Of a stretch of 64,000 bases of DNA, positions 8,021 to 20,296 are shown one piece after another (positions within the stretch are counted from its first letter, which is position 1; each line of letters starts with the position of its first letter). The position numbers and the translations under genes are program-made. This DNA is from Planctomycetota bacterium. GTDB taxonomy: Bacteria; Planctomycetota; Uabimicrobiia; Uabimicrobiales; Uabimicrobiaceae. The DNA is taken from the NCBI GenBank assembly GCA_029260735.1, contig JAJDCR010000069.1:1-64000 (forward strand). Reading direction: 5' to 3'. Under the pieces are notes generated by a model. It worked only from the letters and a program-made list of their open reading frames with translations. It had not been told where the DNA came from and searched no databases.

Positions 8021-11000
8021 TCACTTCAAAGAAAGGATATATTTTTTCCACTCTTTGGTCATCAATTCCCAGTTAACTTCCGAAAAGCTATCTTCTAAGG
8101 CTTTTTTATTATCTTTTCCCCGGTACATCGCATCAAAATACTTTTTCAAGTTTGGAAGATACTTGCCTCTCACTCCGTGAGCAAAAAAGTGCATAAGCGA
8201 CCATCCTTGAGGGTAGCAAACATCCGCTTTTTCATAGTACTGAGCTTTTGTATAAAGCATAAGTTCCTTAAGAGGAACGTAGGTATTGGATTGGATACTA
8301 TACTGGACAACAGGCAAACGACCTGGGTTAACTTGGCCCGCCAAAAAGCGGCCTCCCTTTATTTCGCTAGGCCCAAAATAGTCTGCCATTCCTTCATTGA
8401 AAGTAACGGGAACACCTGACATAAAGGTATCTAAAAATTGATGAAATCCTTCGTGAAAAAGAGTGTCAATCGTTTCTTTGCGATCATAGTTATCAAATAA
8501 GACCAGCTCTTTCAGGTGGGGAGAATAGAAGCCCGCTGTGGAATGGCTAAACTCATCGCGGGTAATGTAAGTGTATTCCAAAAATTGAAGTTGTGATTCA
8601 AAGATTAGGACTCGTGCCTTGTCGATACTTCGTAACTTTGGAACGGGAAACCTCTGACTATAGGAAGTAAAAGCCCGCTGAATCAATCCGGCCATTTGCT
8701 TGGTAAACTTATTGGAGATATTGCTCATCACAGTGTAGTTTTTTGTCTCTACTACGTACCTGTTTTCCCACTCGGGCCCGTTCTTGTTTACAAGCATAGC
8801 TTTATGAAATTTTTCCACTTCGCGGTTTTTCGGGTCTATTTTCTGAGCTTTTTCCAAAGTAACTAGGCTATTGTCTAGATCTCTCTTTAAATAGTAGGCT
8901 TTTGCCAGAAAAAGATAACTGTCCATGTTTTCAGGATCTGCGGCAATCGCTTTATTCAGAGAATCGACTGAAGAGTCATACTCCCTTTGAAACATATAAA
9001 TAGCAGCTTGCAACTGATATGCTTCAATATATTTTTTATCCAAACTAATAACTCGACTTATATCGAGTAAGGCTTTATCCAGATTATTTTTAGAAAAATA
9101 ACATTCCGCTCTATTATAAAAAGCATGGGGAAATGTATCGTCCTCTTTGATCGCCTTGGTAAAAAAACGAATGGCTTCATCAAAACGACCTCTTAAGTAG
9201 TAGAGAAGGCCCGTTTGGTATGCAAAAAGAGCTTCCACTGAAAGGTTTAACTGATCGATTTCGGCTTTACGAAATTCAGTAGATTTTTCTCTTTCCACCT
9301 TGTCTCGTTCCGTTTCTCCCAAGATACGCCAATAGCTTCGAATATCATTTTTCATACGCCGGATAGAAAAATCATTAACATAACCAGTTATAACGACATC
9401 ATCAAAACAAACATGAGACTCCTCAGAGCCAAATCCGACAAGCCAATTTTGAAATTTGCTGTCGTAATCCTTGTCCTTAAATTTTAGAACTCTTCGATTA
9501 TTAATGTACAAGGTCACCTGTTGACCTTGTACATTTACCTTAATACGAGCCTTTTGGGTAGTTTTAAGAATAGGGTTATTTTTTTCTTTGACCCACTCTT
9601 GTCCTTCTTTCGTATCAAGACGAATAGTATGAAATAGATCGTCACTCCCTTGGTAAAGCTTAACATTCAGACCAAAAGTATATCCCAGAGCCTGGTTTTC
9701 TAAATTAATTAGGTAAATATAGATATTTTCGGTATAGGGCTCTTCTATCCAGGCCGTACATTCGACCGTAATATTTCGCCCTCCATAAGGAATGGAGGTG
9801 GTCGCGATTTTGATTTCTCTTTGTGCTTCAACATCTAAAGCACCATTTTTGACTTTAACTAAAGATTCTTTAGCTTTTTCTTCGTATTCTTCCCAAGGCA
9901 AGAGGACATTAGACCAGGCGTTTAAATCTTGCCGCAGGTCTTTTTCTTTGAATTGATATATGCTCTTATAACGGAATTTACCTAGTTTCTTGTGCTTTCC
10001 AAAAATTTCTTTATCACTAACTTCAAAACGCCCTAAGTATCGATCGCTAGTTTTTTTATCCGTGTGAATTTTTTCTTCGTTTTGAGCAACAATTTTTGTT
10101 TTAGGGTAGCGAGAAAGAAGTTCCGAAAAAGTAGCGCTGGATTCTTCCCAGTCTTTTGCTTCAAAAAATTCACTTCCTTTTTCCCAGAGGACTACAGCCT
10201 TTTCTTCGGGAGTTTTTGGGATTTCTTTTGTTTTGGGAGGGGATGAGCTTGTCTGCTCATTTTCTTTGCTTTGTAGTTCTTCGTTGCTCGAAAGAGTTTC
10301 TTTTTCTGAAAGAGCTTCTTTGCTCAAAAAAACATCTTCTGTCTCATTAGATATTTCCACTTCTTCGAGCACTTCTTGTGGCTTGCTTTTTTCTCCTGTA
10401 AGAAATTTTTCCTCTTTAGGAGGATATTTCTTAAGCTTCGCTTTTTCTTCCAAATCAGCTAAGAAATTTTCTTCAGCCGGAGAATCTTCGGAGATAAAGA
10501 TGCTCTCTTCTTCCTCTTTTTCTCTTTTTTCTTCTTTTTTCTCTGCTAACTGTTCGGTTTTTTCTGGAACGAAAGACTTGTTTTCTGTGAATTTTTCTTT
10601 TTGAGTGCGAGAAGAAGATTTTTTCCTCTGCTCAGGTGAAACTTTCTCTGAGCCAGGAAAAACAAAAATGTACAAGAAGGCTACGTTCACAAGAACTAAG
10701 ACCGTAACTAATATAACCGGTAGTTTCTGCCAAAAAGGCTTTTTCTCCATCCGCAACCTTTGAGTGCGGGACATTCTCGTGTTTTTTTCTAACCTTTGGG
10801 TTTGCCCCATTCCCTGAGGTTTTGCTATTCTCTGAGTTGTGTTAAGTCGCCTGGTCGTTCCTCCTCTGTCCACACTATTGATTCTTTGAGTTTGACTCAG
10901 CCGCCGGGTATTGGATAATCTTCGACCTGTCGATGTTCTGCTTCCTCCCAAATCTCCTCTAGACAATCTCTGTGTATTTCCCAGTTTTCTTTGAGATGGT

Positions 11001-11161
11001 TTTTGTGTATTACTCAATTTTTTTTCTGAAGTTTCTGTGCTCCTCTGTTTTTTAGCCTCTTTTTGAACCAGATCACCACAGTTAGGGCATATTGGCTCTT
11101 CCCCTTGAGAAATGGAAAAAGCTAAACTGCACTTAGTGCAAGAAAAAGATCCACTTGCCAT
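8021..11161 (-). CDS. Zinc-ribbon / TPR / DUF1570 metallopeptidase-like membrane protein
   Basis: A 1046-residue multidomain protein. The order is: N-terminal zinc ribbon (CTKC and CPNC, residues 7-30); a basic stretch of repeated RLSNTQR-like units (about 45-140); one transmembrane helix (about 146-168); a Glu/Lys-rich linker; a beta-sandwich region (about 370-590) resembling concanavalin/DUF1080 domains; TPR repeats (about 640-790); and a C-terminal DUF1570-like domain with HEGFH (about 902-906), a HExxH-like zinc-peptidase motif, and a downstream NEGMADYFG segment typical of gluzincins. The first His-Glu pair is intact. Most of the protein should lie outside the inner membrane. Substrate unknown. 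GAGGTGAG precedes ATG 11161. Confidence 0.8.
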   Translation of the reverse strand: MASGSFSCTKCSLAFSISQGEEPICPNCGDLVQKEAKKQRSTETSEKKLSNTQKPSQRKLGNTQRLSRGDLGGSRTSTGRRLSNTRRLSQTQRINSVDRGGTTRRLNTTQRIAKPQGMGQTQRLEKNTRMSRTQRLRMEKKPFWQKLPVILVTVLVLVNVAFLYIFVFPGSEKVSPEQRKKSSSRTQKEKFTENKSFVPEKTEQLAEKKEEKREKEEEESIFISEDSPAEENFLADLEEKAKLKKYPPKEEKFLTGEKSKPQEVLEEVEISNETEDVFLSKEALSEKETLSSNEELQSKENEQTSSSPPKTKEIPKTPEEKAVVLWEKGSEFFEAKDWEESSATFSELLSRYPKTKIVAQNEEKIHTDKKTSDRYLGRFEVSDKEIFGKHKKLGKFRYKSIYQFKEKDLRQDLNAWSNVLLPWEEYEEKAKESLVKVKNGALDVEAQREIKIATTSIPYGGRNITVECTAWIEEPYTENIYIYLINLENQALGYTFGLNVKLYQGSDDLFHTIRLDTKEGQEWVKEKNNPILKTTQKARIKVNVQGQQVTLYINNRRVLKFKDKDYDSKFQNWLVGFGSEESHVCFDDVVITGYVNDFSIRRMKNDIRSYWRILGETERDKVEREKSTEFRKAEIDQLNLSVEALFAYQTGLLYYLRGRFDEAIRFFTKAIKEDDTFPHAFYNRAECYFSKNNLDKALLDISRVISLDKKYIEAYQLQAAIYMFQREYDSSVDSLNKAIAADPENMDSYLFLAKAYYLKRDLDNSLVTLEKAQKIDPKNREVEKFHKAMLVNKNGPEWENRYVVETKNYTVMSNISNKFTKQMAGLIQRAFTSYSQRFPVPKLRSIDKARVLIFESQLQFLEYTYITRDEFSHSTAGFYSPHLKELVLFDNYDRKETIDTLFHEGFHQFLDTFMSGVPVTFNEGMADYFGPSEIKGGRFLAGQVNPGRLPVVQYSIQSNTYVPLKELMLYTKAQYYEKADVCYPQGWSLMHFFAHGVRGKYLPNLKKYFDAMYRGKDNKKALEDSFSEVNWELMTKEWKKYILSLK

Positions 11162-11338
11162 TTTCTCACCTCATTAATAAAAAGATAGTAGTATCTCAAT
11201 AAATTATACTAAATGTGAGATTAGCTAACAATAACTTTGTTCCAAAGTTTATTTTGACTTTACTTCAAAAGAGTGCTAGTTTACATTCCCATGAGTTTCG
11301 AAAAACGACCTGTTGTTTCTTTTCAAGTTAGGATATTT

Positions 11339-11719
11339 ATGAAAAATATAACAAAGGCTTTGTTCTTTGTTTTTTGGCTGTTTTTACTGGGCTGCCAAAC
11401 GATCAAATACCATGCTGAACCAACTCCTTTGATCACCTTGGAAAAGCAGCAATCTAAGCCAGAAAACTTTTCTCATAGTTTTGATGTGGACTTTTATTGG
11501 TTTGGGGCTAGTCCAAAAGTGGCCAAAGTAAATTTAACTCAGATTGCCCAACAATATGGAGCTCCTCATGGACTAAGCAATCTTCGAATCCGAGAAGAAC
11601 AAACTTTTTGGAATTTTATCTGTGGTTTTTTTACCCTAGGGATCTACACTCCTCGTGGAGTTGAGATTTATGGAGTTAAGGTGGAAAAGGAAAGTTTTTT
11701 TGGATGGGGGGGGTTTTAA
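11339..11719 (+). CDS. Bor-like lipoprotein
   Basis: Starts at ATG 11339 after TTAGGA; upstream in-frame ATGs at 11273 and 11291 would place about 20 polar residues before the signal. 126 residues with lipobox LLGC. The C-terminal part, QTFWNFICGFFTLGIYTP followed by RGVEIYG, closely follows the Bor family (phage lambda Bor, E. coli Iss), whose members are outer-membrane lipoproteins linked to serum survival. In a free-living host the role is probably in the envelope. The stop overlaps the next start (TAATG), so the two lipoproteins are coupled. Confidence 0.75.
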   Translation: MKNITKALFFVFWLFLLGCQTIKYHAEPTPLITLEKQQSKPENFSHSFDVDFYWFGASPKVAKVNLTQIAQQYGAPHGLSNLRIREEQTFWNFICGFFTLGIYTPRGVEIYGVKVEKESFFGWGGF

Positions 11720-12099
11720 TGAAAAGATTAAGGATTGTATTCCCTCTGCTCTGTTGGGCTCTCATTTCCATTTTTTGCACAGGCTGCCAAGTATTGGAAT
11801 TTAAAGAAGAAAATCGGCAGGGAAAATTAGAGTTTTCCAACATCAAAGGTATCGATGGTAAGTATTTCAATGAATACAGCACAGCATGGTATATTATTGA
11901 CTTAGGTCCTGTTCATGGGGGAACAATAGGCCACACAATCCGTGACGTAACTCGCCCTCAAACGCACAAGGCAGGACTCACCGTTACGACCGAGTTTCAC
12001 TGGATAGATGTTATTTCACGATCTTTACAGGGGCTAACAATTGGCGTTCCCATTGTGGGAACAAGAACTATTGAAGTGCAAGGTAATGAAGAACTTTAA
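11719..12099 (+). CDS. Lipoprotein coupled to the Bor-like gene
   Basis: Starts at ATG 11719, whose A is the last base of the preceding stop codon; translation is probably by re-initiation. 126 residues, the same length as its partner. Lipobox CTGC follows a hydrophobic signal. The mature domain (KYFNEYSTAWYIIDLGPVHG, and later GLTIGVPIVGTRTIEV) looks beta-rich. I do not recognise the family. Coupling to the Bor-like gene suggests the two lipoproteins act together in the outer membrane. Confidence 0.7.
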   Translation: MKRLRIVFPLLCWALISIFCTGCQVLEFKEENRQGKLEFSNIKGIDGKYFNEYSTAWYIIDLGPVHGGTIGHTIRDVTRPQTHKAGLTVTTEFHWIDVISRSLQGLTIGVPIVGTRTIEVQGNEEL

Positions 12100-12108
12100 T
12101 CAGTGCAA

Positions 12109-12957
12109 TTAGTTTTGTGGTATTGCTAAAATAGGACAGGAGGCTCGGTGCAAAACTCGCTCTATGGTGCTTCCGACTAAGGCGTCAGCAATGCTATCGT
12201 GACCTTGAGTTCCCATCACAATTAAATGAGGAAGCCAATGATCAGCTATGGCGAGAATGCTATCGACAACCTTGCCTTCCTCTGCTACTTCCTCCCACCT
12301 CCAAGCTTCTTCCTTAGGTAAACTGAGTAAGGGCCTGTCTTCTTTTTTCCCTACGTAAAGTAGTCGGACATGCGCTTTTTTGCATTGGCAAGAGCGTAAA
12401 AAAGCAGCCGTTGCATCTACAGTTACTTGAGGATCAGGAGTGTGGTAGACGGGAACAAGAATTCGGTGAAGAGTGAGCTTACCATCATCGACAGAAACAA
12501 ATCCAGGAGCCCCTTCTGGTATAAAGAGCGTTGGTTTACCGGATTGACGAGCGGTGGACTCCGCAATGCTCGGATGCAAAATCCGAGAAGTCCAAGTTCG
12601 GCAGTGAGTAGCAATAACAACCAAATCGGGCTTTTTGCTTTCCGTTAGAAGTAAGATGGCCTGCAAAGGCTCTTTTTCCGAAATCCGAATTTTCTCTACT
12701 TCCATTCCCAGTTGAAAAAGCTTCTCCAAAGAAGCCTGAGGAGGAAGAATCTGCCAACGGCAGAGGAACTCCCGCACTTTAGGAAAATCGGAAAGAGTAG
12801 AGTATTTTCCAGGGGCATCGGCATGGAGAATAAAAAAAGACCCTTTTTGGATGAGAGCTATCTTCAAAGCATGAGCAAAAGCTCGTTCGCTTGTTGGTGT
12901 AAAATCAGTAGGGTGCAGAATACAAGAAAAAGTATTTTCAGAATTTTCTTTTTTCAT
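12109..12957 (-). CDS. Universal stress protein, two Usp domains
   Basis: 282 residues made of two UspA-like domains (about 8-155 and 163-280). The second carries the ATP-binding motif GTQGHDSIADALVGSTIERV (G-x2-G-x9-G-S/T). In the first, the equivalent stretch (THCRTWTSRILHPSIAEST) lacks the first glycines, so only the second domain may bind nucleotide. Cytoplasmic. Convergent with the lipoprotein pair and 78 bp downstream of the two-gene membrane operon, from which it is separated by a hairpin. Confidence 0.85.
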   Translation of the reverse strand: MKKENSENTFSCILHPTDFTPTSERAFAHALKIALIQKGSFFILHADAPGKYSTLSDFPKVREFLCRWQILPPQASLEKLFQLGMEVEKIRISEKEPLQAILLLTESKKPDLVVIATHCRTWTSRILHPSIAESTARQSGKPTLFIPEGAPGFVSVDDGKLTLHRILVPVYHTPDPQVTVDATAAFLRSCQCKKAHVRLLYVGKKEDRPLLSLPKEEAWRWEEVAEEGKVVDSILAIADHWLPHLIVMGTQGHDSIADALVGSTIERVLHRASCPILAIPQN

Positions 12958-13005
12958 CGGACTCTTTCCCTTCGGATATATTTTCGACTATTATTAGCTA
13001 TTTTA

Positions 13006-13029
13006 GCAGACACCCTTCTGGGCGTCTGC
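13006..13029 (-). terminator. Hairpin between membrane operon and usp gene
   Basis: Read on the minus strand, GCAGACGCCC-AGAA-GGGTGTCTGC forms a 10-bp stem with one G-U pair just after the stop of the 13035-13499 gene. The U-tract is poor (UAAAAUAG), so it may only attenuate or stabilise the transcript end. Confidence 0.55.
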
Positions 13030-13034
13030 ATACT

Positions 13035-13499
13035 TTATTGCGAGCCTATCGTGGTCGAGCGAAGTTCAGGACGCCGAACTTGTCCTCCTAGATGGGCCGC
13101 CCAAATAAAGACAAAACAGAGAATAAAGGTTAAAAGAAGAATAACACGGCGGTGCCAAGAAGAAGGTTTCTCTCCCTGCCAAAACTCAAACATAGCAGCT
13201 AAAACTGCTACCCCTAGAACCATCATTCCAGCAAAAGCGGCTTGTCCTACAGTCGCATGCACTTCAGCCTCTGCTTCACTAAAATTGGGAGCGGCACTTT
13301 CTTCTAAAAAATGATAGGCTGCTGGCCCTGAGTAATAGGCAACTACACAAGAGACTGTGCAAAACAAGAGTAAACTATAACTTAGTTTAAACAAAAATTC
13401 GTCTTTTTTCCAGTGGGCTGCGAGAAGAAGGATAAAAACTCCCATGCATCCAATCACAGGAAGATGAACCATCATGACATGTAAATGGACAGGATTCAT
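13035..13499 (-). CDS. DUF2231-like integral membrane protein
   Basis: 154 residues with four predicted helices. The N-terminus MNPVHLHVMMVHLPV carries His residues and the 'VHLP' motif typical of DUF2231-like membrane proteins, and further conserved-looking His residues occur before helix 3 (EVHATVG) and in helix 4 (AAHLGG). Paired membrane His residues would suit heme, but that is inference. GAGAGG precedes ATG 13499. It lies 10 bp downstream of the 310-residue membrane protein gene, so the two form an operon. Confidence 0.65.
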   Translation of the reverse strand: MNPVHLHVMMVHLPVIGCMGVFILLLAAHWKKDEFLFKLSYSLLLFCTVSCVVAYYSGPAAYHFLEESAAPNFSEAEAEVHATVGQAAFAGMMVLGVAVLAAMFEFWQGEKPSSWHRRVILLLTFILCFVFIWAAHLGGQVRRPELRSTTIGSQ

Positions 13500-13509
13500 A
13501 AACGACCTC

Positions 13510-14442
13510 TCAAGGTTTTCCTGTTTTAATTGCTTCTGCCGGATCTATTCCTTGGTCAACTTTACTGTAGTCCAGTTCGCTACCATGAATGCTATGAGGG
13601 ATGGTGTAAACAGCGGTCATAACAACAGCGGCGATAAAAACGACTATGCGACCAGGGCCTTCTTTTTTCTTTGGCTTAAAACCAATGGCCGAAGCAGCAA
13701 TCAACCAAGAAATCCACATAACGAGCATTTTGTTATCTGTCCAGTCTCCTCCCCAAGGGAAACCTGTCCAGTATTCTCCAAAAGCATATTTTTGGACGAT
13801 TGGGCCCAGAGTCATTCCCCCAATGGTCATAGCAATCAGAGAGATCCATACGTAAAGTCTCATACTGTCGGGAGCAAATGCTGCTCCTAAACCCGCTCGC
13901 ATCCCGATGAGAATAGAGAAAAACATCATGATAATATGAGGCCACAAGATATAAGGAGGCACATTATCTTTAAAGCGAATCACAATATTATCTTTTCCCT
14001 CTTCAGGTATACGGTAACTTTTTCCTTCGGGAGTTTTTAGAGTAACGAAGTATTCCAGTTTACCTGCGGCAGGCTGCTTGGGTAAATAGCCTGCTAGTTG
14101 TTGTTTCCCTTCGGTATTTTCTATCTTCATGGAAACGTTTTTAAACTCATCCTTAGTTTTATAGCGTTTGTAATGAACTTCCGCTTGATATTCCTCGCTG
14201 GGAGCAGGAAGAGCAACACGGGCATCTTCACTTGACCATTCGCTACGAACAAGTTTATATTTTTGAGAATTATTGTTGTCATCCGCGTAAGTACCACGGA
14301 GTGGATAGGTTGGCCCTGTAGTTCTTTGGTAAACAATGGCGGCACCCATAATAAGAATGGCAAGAACCCATAAAGTGGTTTTGCGGAGTAGAGAAGATCG
14401 AGAAAGATCAGAAGAAGGTGCTTCAGTAGCGTTTGCAGACAT
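13510..14442 (-). CDS. Membrane protein with N-terminal periplasmic domain
   Basis: 310 residues: one helix at about 23-40, a hydrophilic beta-rich domain (about 45-165) outside the inner membrane, then four helices. A loop with YWTGFPWGGDWTDNK lies between helices 3 and 4 and recalls, at a distance, Trp-rich loops of cytochrome-c assembly proteins. The C-terminal tail has HSIHGSELDYSKVDQG. I do not recognise a named family. Strong RBS AAGGAGA. Co-transcribed with the DUF2231-like gene; a respiratory or redox role is possible but unproven. Confidence 0.65.
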   Translation of the reverse strand: MSANATEAPSSDLSRSSLLRKTTLWVLAILIMGAAIVYQRTTGPTYPLRGTYADDNNNSQKYKLVRSEWSSEDARVALPAPSEEYQAEVHYKRYKTKDEFKNVSMKIENTEGKQQLAGYLPKQPAAGKLEYFVTLKTPEGKSYRIPEEGKDNIVIRFKDNVPPYILWPHIIMMFFSILIGMRAGLGAAFAPDSMRLYVWISLIAMTIGGMTLGPIVQKYAFGEYWTGFPWGGDWTDNKMLVMWISWLIAASAIGFKPKKKEGPGRIVVFIAAVVMTAVYTIPHSIHGSELDYSKVDQGIDPAEAIKTGKP

Positions 14443-15059
14443 AAAAAAAGTCTCCTTGGTAAATCAAAATTCTTTTACTATAGGCTGTTTTCATCGATAG
14501 AAAATTTTTGCGTATCATAGCCGAGCTCAATGATTTTCGCAACATAATTTTCCTGGTTAGCTTCGCTTCATTGTTTTGGCCAAAGCTCTCATCTTTGACT
14601 TCAAGTTCCTTGATGGAACTCCAATTTTTAGATTATAGAGTTTAAAGAGAGATAAGACATCTGGGATCGATCACTTTCGGCTCACTTTACTCTGCTTTGG
14701 GCTACTCATGATAGCACTTTCGGTTTATAAAACTTAGCGGATTATTCTTTTTCATACAATACGCTTCTATTTTATATATCTTAACTCGCCAACCAGGCAA
14801 ACCCTTAGATTGAGAAAAATAAGACTATGTAGTATTAATCTTGTTTTAAGATATATGGTTTTTTTAAAAATAAATAAAAATAATGCAATTGTAGACAAAC
14901 TCTGATAAAATAAAATTTATCGCTATCATGGAATGCTCTATCCAGAAATAATTCGGACTACTCTTACACTCATATATAGCTTATAGCTTACTACAAATAG
15001 ACTATAGCATTCCTTAATTAAAATAGAAAATACTAATGGAAATTGTGAGGAATTTACTT
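14443..15059. other. Long intergenic region with a degenerate family-1 repeat
   Basis: 617 bp without a convincing gene. Positions about 14660-14735 hold a decayed copy of repeat family 1 (TCGGCTCACTTTACTCTG, then GGGCTACTCATGATA and AGCACTTTCGGTTTATAA), matching the 4530-4590 copy. The rest is AT-rich and must contain the promoters of the divergent membrane operon and pseudopilin gene; I cannot assign -35/-10 boxes with confidence. Confidence 0.5.
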
Positions 15060-15665
15060 ATGTTTACAAAACAAAAAAAAGCCTTTACTTTGATTGAGTT
15101 AATCGTTGTTATCGCAATTTTGGCTATTCTAGCTGTCGCTTTGATCCCTTTGATTAATAATTTTATCGAAAAATCAAGAATCTCTCAGATTATGACAACA
15201 GCAGCTACTTTAGAAACAGCAGCTGTGGCTTTTAATGCCGATGTGGCAAGTTTTCCACAGGATGAAGAAGTTGCTTTTGATGGAAGTGAACTCGTTGTGG
15301 ATAATGGAAAAGCCAACTGGGATGGCCCCTATCTTAATAGAAACACTGAAGGCGTTTCTCCTTGGGGAAGTGAGATGATTTTAACGAGCCAGGATATGTT
15401 TGTCGGAAGTGATTTCAAAGAGGAGTATGTACTGATAGTGTTTGACGACAAAACAGCAAACATTCCCACTAACTCAATGCAAGAGATAGATAGAAAAACC
15501 GATGGAAGCGTGAATCAAAAGTCAGGCAAAGTACAGTTTTTTGAAGATGACTCCCTACTTGTCGCCATCATCACAGATGCTTTTACCATTGATGAAAAAG
15601 GCTTATTGCAAGCTAAAGAAGCAGTTCAAGCAGTTCAAGCTGAATCACTTCAAAAATCAAGATAA
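15060..15665 (+). CDS. Type II secretion-like pseudopilin
   Basis: Start set at ATG 15060 (GTGAGGAA upstream; the ATG at 15036 is less likely), giving 201 residues. The class III prepilin signal is KKA/FTLIELIVVIAILAIL, with cleavage expected before Phe and Glu5 present, but Ala replaces the usual Gly at -1. The body (about 45-200) resembles GspG-type major pseudopilins in size and in the GPYL and PWG segments. It stands alone, followed by a terminator. Its assembly machinery is not in this window. Confidence 0.85.
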   Translation: MFTKQKKAFTLIELIVVIAILAILAVALIPLINNFIEKSRISQIMTTAATLETAAVAFNADVASFPQDEEVAFDGSELVVDNGKANWDGPYLNRNTEGVSPWGSEMILTSQDMFVGSDFKEEYVLIVFDDKTANIPTNSMQEIDRKTDGSVNQKSGKVQFFEDDSLLVAIITDAFTIDEKGLLQAKEAVQAVQAESLQKSR

Positions 15666-15695
15666 CAAGTTTTTAAGAAAACAGATAGTTTTTAG

Positions 15696-15740
15696 AAAAG
15701 TGTCCAGAGGAAAATCTTCCTCTGGATACTTTTTCTTCTT
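15696..15740 (+). terminator. Rho-independent terminator of the pseudopilin gene
   Basis: AAAGTGTCCAGAGGAA pairs with TTCCTCTGGATACTTT around an AATC loop, followed by TTCTTCTTTTC. The A-rich 5' side also lets it serve the convergent fadH gene on the minus strand. Confidence 0.8.
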
Positions 15741-15752
15741 TTCTTAAAAATC

Positions 15753-18798
<3,046 letters not shown>

Positions 18799-19042
18799 AT
18801 CAAAAGGTGCCTTTGGCTAAATGTTTCTTTAACAGGGAAATTTTTTCGTTTTTTTTATTTTTTTCGTTTTTTTATTGATAAATAACCCCGGTTTTCTTAC
18901 GCTGAGACAAATTTTTATAGGACACGCCCCCAAATAGAAAATTTCATATTCTGTTAGAGACATGCCCTATAGTATGAAACTATGCTTCTTAGATGATAAA
19001 AAAGGTGAAGTAACTTTACTACCCAAAGGGAAAGGGAAAACC

Positions 19043-20251
19043 ATGGCTAGCTATGTTGTTATGGCTATACCTGTATTTTTTTTACTCATCGGTATTGAGC
19101 TGATTGCCATGAGATTAGAGCGTAAAGAAGTTTATCGATTCAATGACTCCATCAATGATCTTAGCTGCGGCATGACCGAGCAGATCATGGGTCTTTTTGT
19201 CGCGGTATTTCTGTATGCAGGCTACTCATACACCTACCTAAATTATGCTTTTTTTAAAATTCCAACAGATTCCATTTTGGTTTGGACAATTCTTTTTCTC
19301 GGGGTGGACTTTTGTTATTACTGTTTCCATCGATGCAGCCATTCTATGAACATAGGTTGGGCCAGTCACATCGTTCATCATCAAAGCGAGGAGTATAATC
19401 TTTCTGTTGCTCTACGTCAAGGAGCCTTTCAAAAGTTCATTTCTTGGTTTTTTTATCTCCCTCTCGCCCTTATTGGCTTTGATCCTCGGATGATATTAAC
19501 TATAGCATCGATAAATACCCTTTATCAATTTTGGATCCATACCCGCTTAATCGGAAAACTCGGTCCGCTGGAATGGTTTTTAAACACCCCCTCTCATCAC
19601 CGAGTTCACCATGGTCGAGACGATAAATATCTCGACAAAAATTTTGCCGGTGTCTTTATTATTTGGGATCGTTTTTTTGGTACGTTCCAAGAAGAGGAAG
19701 AAGAGCCCATATTTGGCATCACTCGTCCTCTCAATAGTTGGAATCCTGTTTGGGCTAATTTCCACCAGTGGGTGGCTTTGTGTCGTAATGCTTACCATAC
19801 TCCTAAGTGGATTGATAAAATAAAAATTTGGTTTATGCCTCCGAGTTGGCGTCCCGAAGGTCTTCCGCCTGACCCTCCCCCTATTCTGGATAGAAACAAC
19901 TATGAGAAGTACGACCCTCAAATCTCGACTGGTTTGAGCTTGTATATCTTTGCTCAGTTTTTAGTCATTTTTGGATCAACCTTGTTTCTTCTTTACTATA
20001 AAAAATCGATGGCATTTGAAGTTTCTTTTTTTCTCTCCACTTTCATTATTTTCTCTCTCTTCAACATTGGAGCACTTTTCGATAAAAAGAAATGGGCTTG
20101 GTTTTTAGAGAATATTCGCCTCTTGGTTTGTGTTGGTCTTATTTTGATGTTTTTCCCCGCAAAAAGCATTCTTCTTTACTCGGCTTGTTTAGCTATGGCT
20201 ACTTGTTGTATATGGCTAAGAAAATACCGAATGGAGTTTGCCCACTCGTAA
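19043..20251 (+). CDS. Fatty acid hydroxylase / sterol desaturase family membrane enzyme
   Basis: Start set at ATG 19043 (AAGGGAAA upstream, hydrophobic N-terminus; the ATG at 18962 gives a soluble leader unlike the family), about 402 residues. The diiron His boxes are present: HRCSH, HIVHH and HHRVHH. They lie between N-terminal and C-terminal helices, as in alkylglycerol monooxygenase (AGMO/TMEM195)-like and sterol-desaturase-like proteins; the RFNDSINDLS start is typical of the bacterial branch. It probably oxidises a lipid chain or ether lipid. A 16-bp tandem duplication spans its stop codon. The epimerase gene follows after 45 bp. Confidence 0.85.
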   Translation: MASYVVMAIPVFFLLIGIELIAMRLERKEVYRFNDSINDLSCGMTEQIMGLFVAVFLYAGYSYTYLNYAFFKIPTDSILVWTILFLGVDFCYYCFHRCSHSMNIGWASHIVHHQSEEYNLSVALRQGAFQKFISWFFYLPLALIGFDPRMILTIASINTLYQFWIHTRLIGKLGPLEWFLNTPSHHRVHHGRDDKYLDKNFAGVFIIWDRFFGTFQEEEEEPIFGITRPLNSWNPVWANFHQWVALCRNAYHTPKWIDKIKIWFMPPSWRPEGLPPDPPPILDRNNYEKYDPQISTGLSLYIFAQFLVIFGSTLFLLYYKKSMAFEVSFFLSTFIIFSLFNIGALFDKKKWAWFLENIRLLVCVGLILMFFPAKSILLYSACLAMATCCIWLRKYRMEFAHS

Positions 20252-20296
20252 GTTTGCCCACTCGTAAGATGGATAGTTTGTTTAAATGGAGTATTT

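Noticed and set aside
11339-11719. Prophage remnant around the Bor-like gene
   Set aside because: No integrase, capsid, lysis or attachment-site signals nearby; flanks are ordinary host genes.
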